Below, piece after piece: positions 7,654-8,368 of a DNA stretch of 8,368 nt (position 1 is the first letter of the stretch; each line of letters starts with the position of its first letter). Position numbers and translations under genes: made by a program. Source of the DNA: a bacterium (lineage in GTDB: Bacteria > Bacteroidota > Bacteroidia > Cytophagales > Thermonemataceae); contig JANYGM010000175.1 in assembly GCA_025362415.1 (NCBI GenBank), forward strand, positions 1-8,368, read 5' to 3'. The notes under the pieces are model-generated. The model had not been told where the DNA came from. It did not search any database and saw only the letters and a list, made by a program, of their open reading frames with translations.

Positions 7654-7766
7654 GTTATTATTTCGTTGTTATTATCTTTTTGTTGTTTATTGATTTTAGG
7701 TTGTTTTTGGAGATATTTTTTGCGTAATTGCAAAGAAACAAAAGAAAGCTGATTTAGCATTCCGAC

Positions 7767-7800
7767 AAAAAATAAACACCTCACTTTTGGCGAGGTGTCT
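7767..7800 (-). terminator. Intrinsic terminator, - strand
   Basis: Read on the - strand, ACACCTC (7798-7792) pairs with GAGGTGT (7782-7776) around the loop GCCAAAAGT. The stem can be extended by a G-U and an A-U pair (7799-7800 with 7775-7774). The tail is TTATTTTTT (7775-7767). On the + strand no T-run follows, so direction is clear. No - strand protein gene lies upstream of it in this window (the next gene, NYN, is on +), which implies a short non-coding transcript. Confidence 0.75.
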
Positions 7801-7831
7801 GTCTAAAGATGCTATCTTTAGAGATGTTGAT
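7767..7831 (-). ncRNA. Candidate small RNA (~65 nt), - strand
   Basis: Predicted from signals only. After the - strand promoter at 7866-7836, transcription would start around 7828-7832. It would run through a perfect 8-bp hairpin with a 3-nt loop (CTAAAGAT/ATCTTTAG, 7803-7821) and end at the intrinsic terminator near 7767. No ATG occurs in it. A GTG-initiated frame exists (7836-7696, 46 codons) but it begins before the predicted start of transcription and runs through the terminator, so I judge it spurious. The RNA points towards the + strand candidate at 7573-7653, with about 113 bases between their 3' ends. Not recognised as a known family. Confidence 0.42.
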
Positions 7832-7835
7832 AGCA

Positions 7836-7866
7836 CAAAGATACTCAAAAGATTTTAACTTACAAA
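7836..7866 (-). promoter_or_regulatory. Bacteroidota-type promoter, - strand
   Basis: On the - strand, TTTG (7866-7863), a 19-base spacer and TATCTTTG (7843-7836) give a full match to the -33/-7 consensus of Bacteroidota. It is divergent from the NYN gene, whose ATG is only 20 bases beyond the -33 element, so the two could influence each other. It drives transcription into a hairpin and an intrinsic terminator, not into a protein gene. Confidence 0.52.
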
Positions 7867-7885
7867 TAAAATTCAAAAAAATAAA

Positions 7886-8293
7886 ATGGAGCAAAAAAAA
7901 GAACGTGTAATAGTTTATGTTGATGGTTTTAATTTATATTTTGGAATGAAAGATGCAGAATTTCTAAATTGTCGGTGGCTAAATATAGAAAAATTAGTAC
8001 AAAATTACCTAAAATATTCTCAAGAATTAGTAGAAATAAAGTATTTTACAAGCCGTATTACTAATCACCCAGAAAAACAAAAAAGGCAAACTACCTATTT
8101 AGAAGCAATAGAAACCACAAGCGTAAAAATAATTTATGGTTTATACAAAGCTAAAAAAATTGAATGCGAAAATTGTGGGCATACTTGGCACGTTTCAAAC
8201 GAAAAAATGACAGATGTAAATATTGCAACGCATTTGATTATTGATGCTTTTCAAGATAAGTATTGGTTATATGAATTATCGTCACTGCTGTAA
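7886..8293 (+). CDS. NYN-domain (PIN-like, LabA/DUF88-type) protein, C-terminally truncated
   Basis: NYN domains are PIN-like folds, usually metal-dependent RNases, though the target of this protein is unknown. Visible are the first acidic motif VIVYVDGFNLYFGM (Asp13, Asn16), the family stretch KYFTSRITNHPEKQKRQTTYLEA (about 52-75), a CENCGHTW half zinc-ribbon (about 96-103) and MTDVNIATHLIIDAFQDKY (about 108-126) with a second acidic position. In intact relatives DKY is followed by a hydrophobic strand and the SGDSD acidic motif, then about 70-100 more residues. Here the frame instead reads WLYELSSLL and stops, so the last catalytic acid and the C-terminal part are missing. Composition also changes at that point. 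The gene was probably interrupted by an insertion or rearrangement near 8260 and the product is likely inactive. No good + strand promoter is seen; a weak TATCTTTA at 7813-7820 is the best candidate. Confidence 0.8.
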   Translation: MEQKKERVIVYVDGFNLYFGMKDAEFLNCRWLNIEKLVQNYLKYSQELVEIKYFTSRITNHPEKQKRQTTYLEAIETTSVKIIYGLYKAKKIECENCGHTWHVSNEKMTDVNIATHLIIDAFQDKYWLYELSSLL

Positions 8294-8368
8294 AAAGGTT
8301 TGCTGTGAGGGGATTTCTGACAAAACTCTGTAAGTCTAAGGATTGTACGGTGTGATTCTACCTTCATG
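8262..8368. other. Sequence unrelated to the NYN gene; probable edge of an inserted element
   Basis: From about 8262 the NYN homology ends. G+C rises to about 42% (37 of 88 bases, 8281-8368), against about 28% in 7921-8220. All three + frames contain stops. On the - strand one frame is open from the window end to a TGA at 8253-8251 (ATG at 8367-8365, beginning MKVESHRTILRLTEF, 38 residues), which could be the C-terminus of a transposase or other element-encoded protein, or chance. No terminal inverted repeat or target duplication can be judged because only one edge is in view. Confidence 0.45.

Larger units (their letters stand above)
7426..7885. other. 460-bp intergenic region between mfd and the NYN gene
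   Basis: No credible protein gene is present. The first ~110 bases are AT-rich with only a weak all-AT stem (7428-7434 with 7444-7450). From 7537 to 7653 there is a promoter, a hairpin and a terminator on the + strand. From 7654 to about 7765 the sequence is T/G-rich then A-rich, and I see nothing in it. From 7866 back to 7767 there is a promoter, a hairpin and a terminator on the - strand. The rest (7867-7885) is the A-rich leader of the NYN gene. Confidence 0.8.

Noticed and set aside
7696..7836. 46-codon - strand frame starting at GTG, opposite the intergenic region
   Set aside because: It begins upstream of the predicted transcription start, passes through the intrinsic terminator, has no ATG, and its translation is low-complexity F/K/T-rich.
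8262..8368. Group II intron edge (GTGTG at 8350-8354)
   Set aside because: NYN homology ends about 85 bases earlier, so the exon does not reach that motif, and no domain V/VI signature is seen.

Overview
The window looks like chromosomal DNA of an AT-rich member of the Bacteroidota, probably Cytophagales-like. The evidence is a TonB-dependent receptor with an N-terminal carboxypeptidase-regulatory-like domain paired with a DUF4249 lipoprotein, promoter-like TAnnTTTG elements instead of a -10 TATAAT box, A-rich leaders without Shine-Dalgarno sequences, and intergenic palindromes of a kind I recall from this phylum. Genus cannot be assigned from the sequence alone.

Layout, all recognised genes on the + strand. 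(1) 20-2347: outer-membrane TonB-dependent receptor. A perfect 21-bp inverted repeat (2356-2400) follows its stop. (2) 2475-3356: DUF4249 lipoprotein, the receptor's likely partner. (3) 3398-3476: a second, unrelated 79-bp imperfect palindrome. (4) 3504-3956: small unrecognised multi-pass membrane protein. (5) 4060-7425: complete mfd (transcription-repair coupling factor) with a TTG start and a promoter-like element only 18 nt upstream. (6) 7426-7885: a 460-bp intergenic region. (7) 7886-8293: an NYN-domain (PIN-like) protein that loses its homology near residue 125. (8) About 8262-8368: sequence of different composition (about 42% G+C, against about 28% in the NYN gene), probably the edge of an inserted element continuing beyond the window.

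The receptor and DUF4249 protein probably form a two-gene outer-membrane uptake or surface module of unknown substrate. mfd is an independent housekeeping DNA-repair gene.

The most interesting part is the mfd-NYN intergenic region. It contains two apparently complete small-RNA transcription units pointing at each other. Each has a Bacteroidota-type promoter (TTG-N20-TACATTTG on +, TTTG-N19-TATCTTTG on -), a 5' hairpin and an intrinsic terminator with a T-run. The + RNA would be about 80 nt and the - RNA about 65 nt. Their terminator loops carry a perfectly complementary 9-mer (CTTTTGGCG against CGCCAAAAG), which could allow a kissing-loop interaction. This is inferred from sequence only and needs expression data. 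It is the best candidate here for something undescribed.
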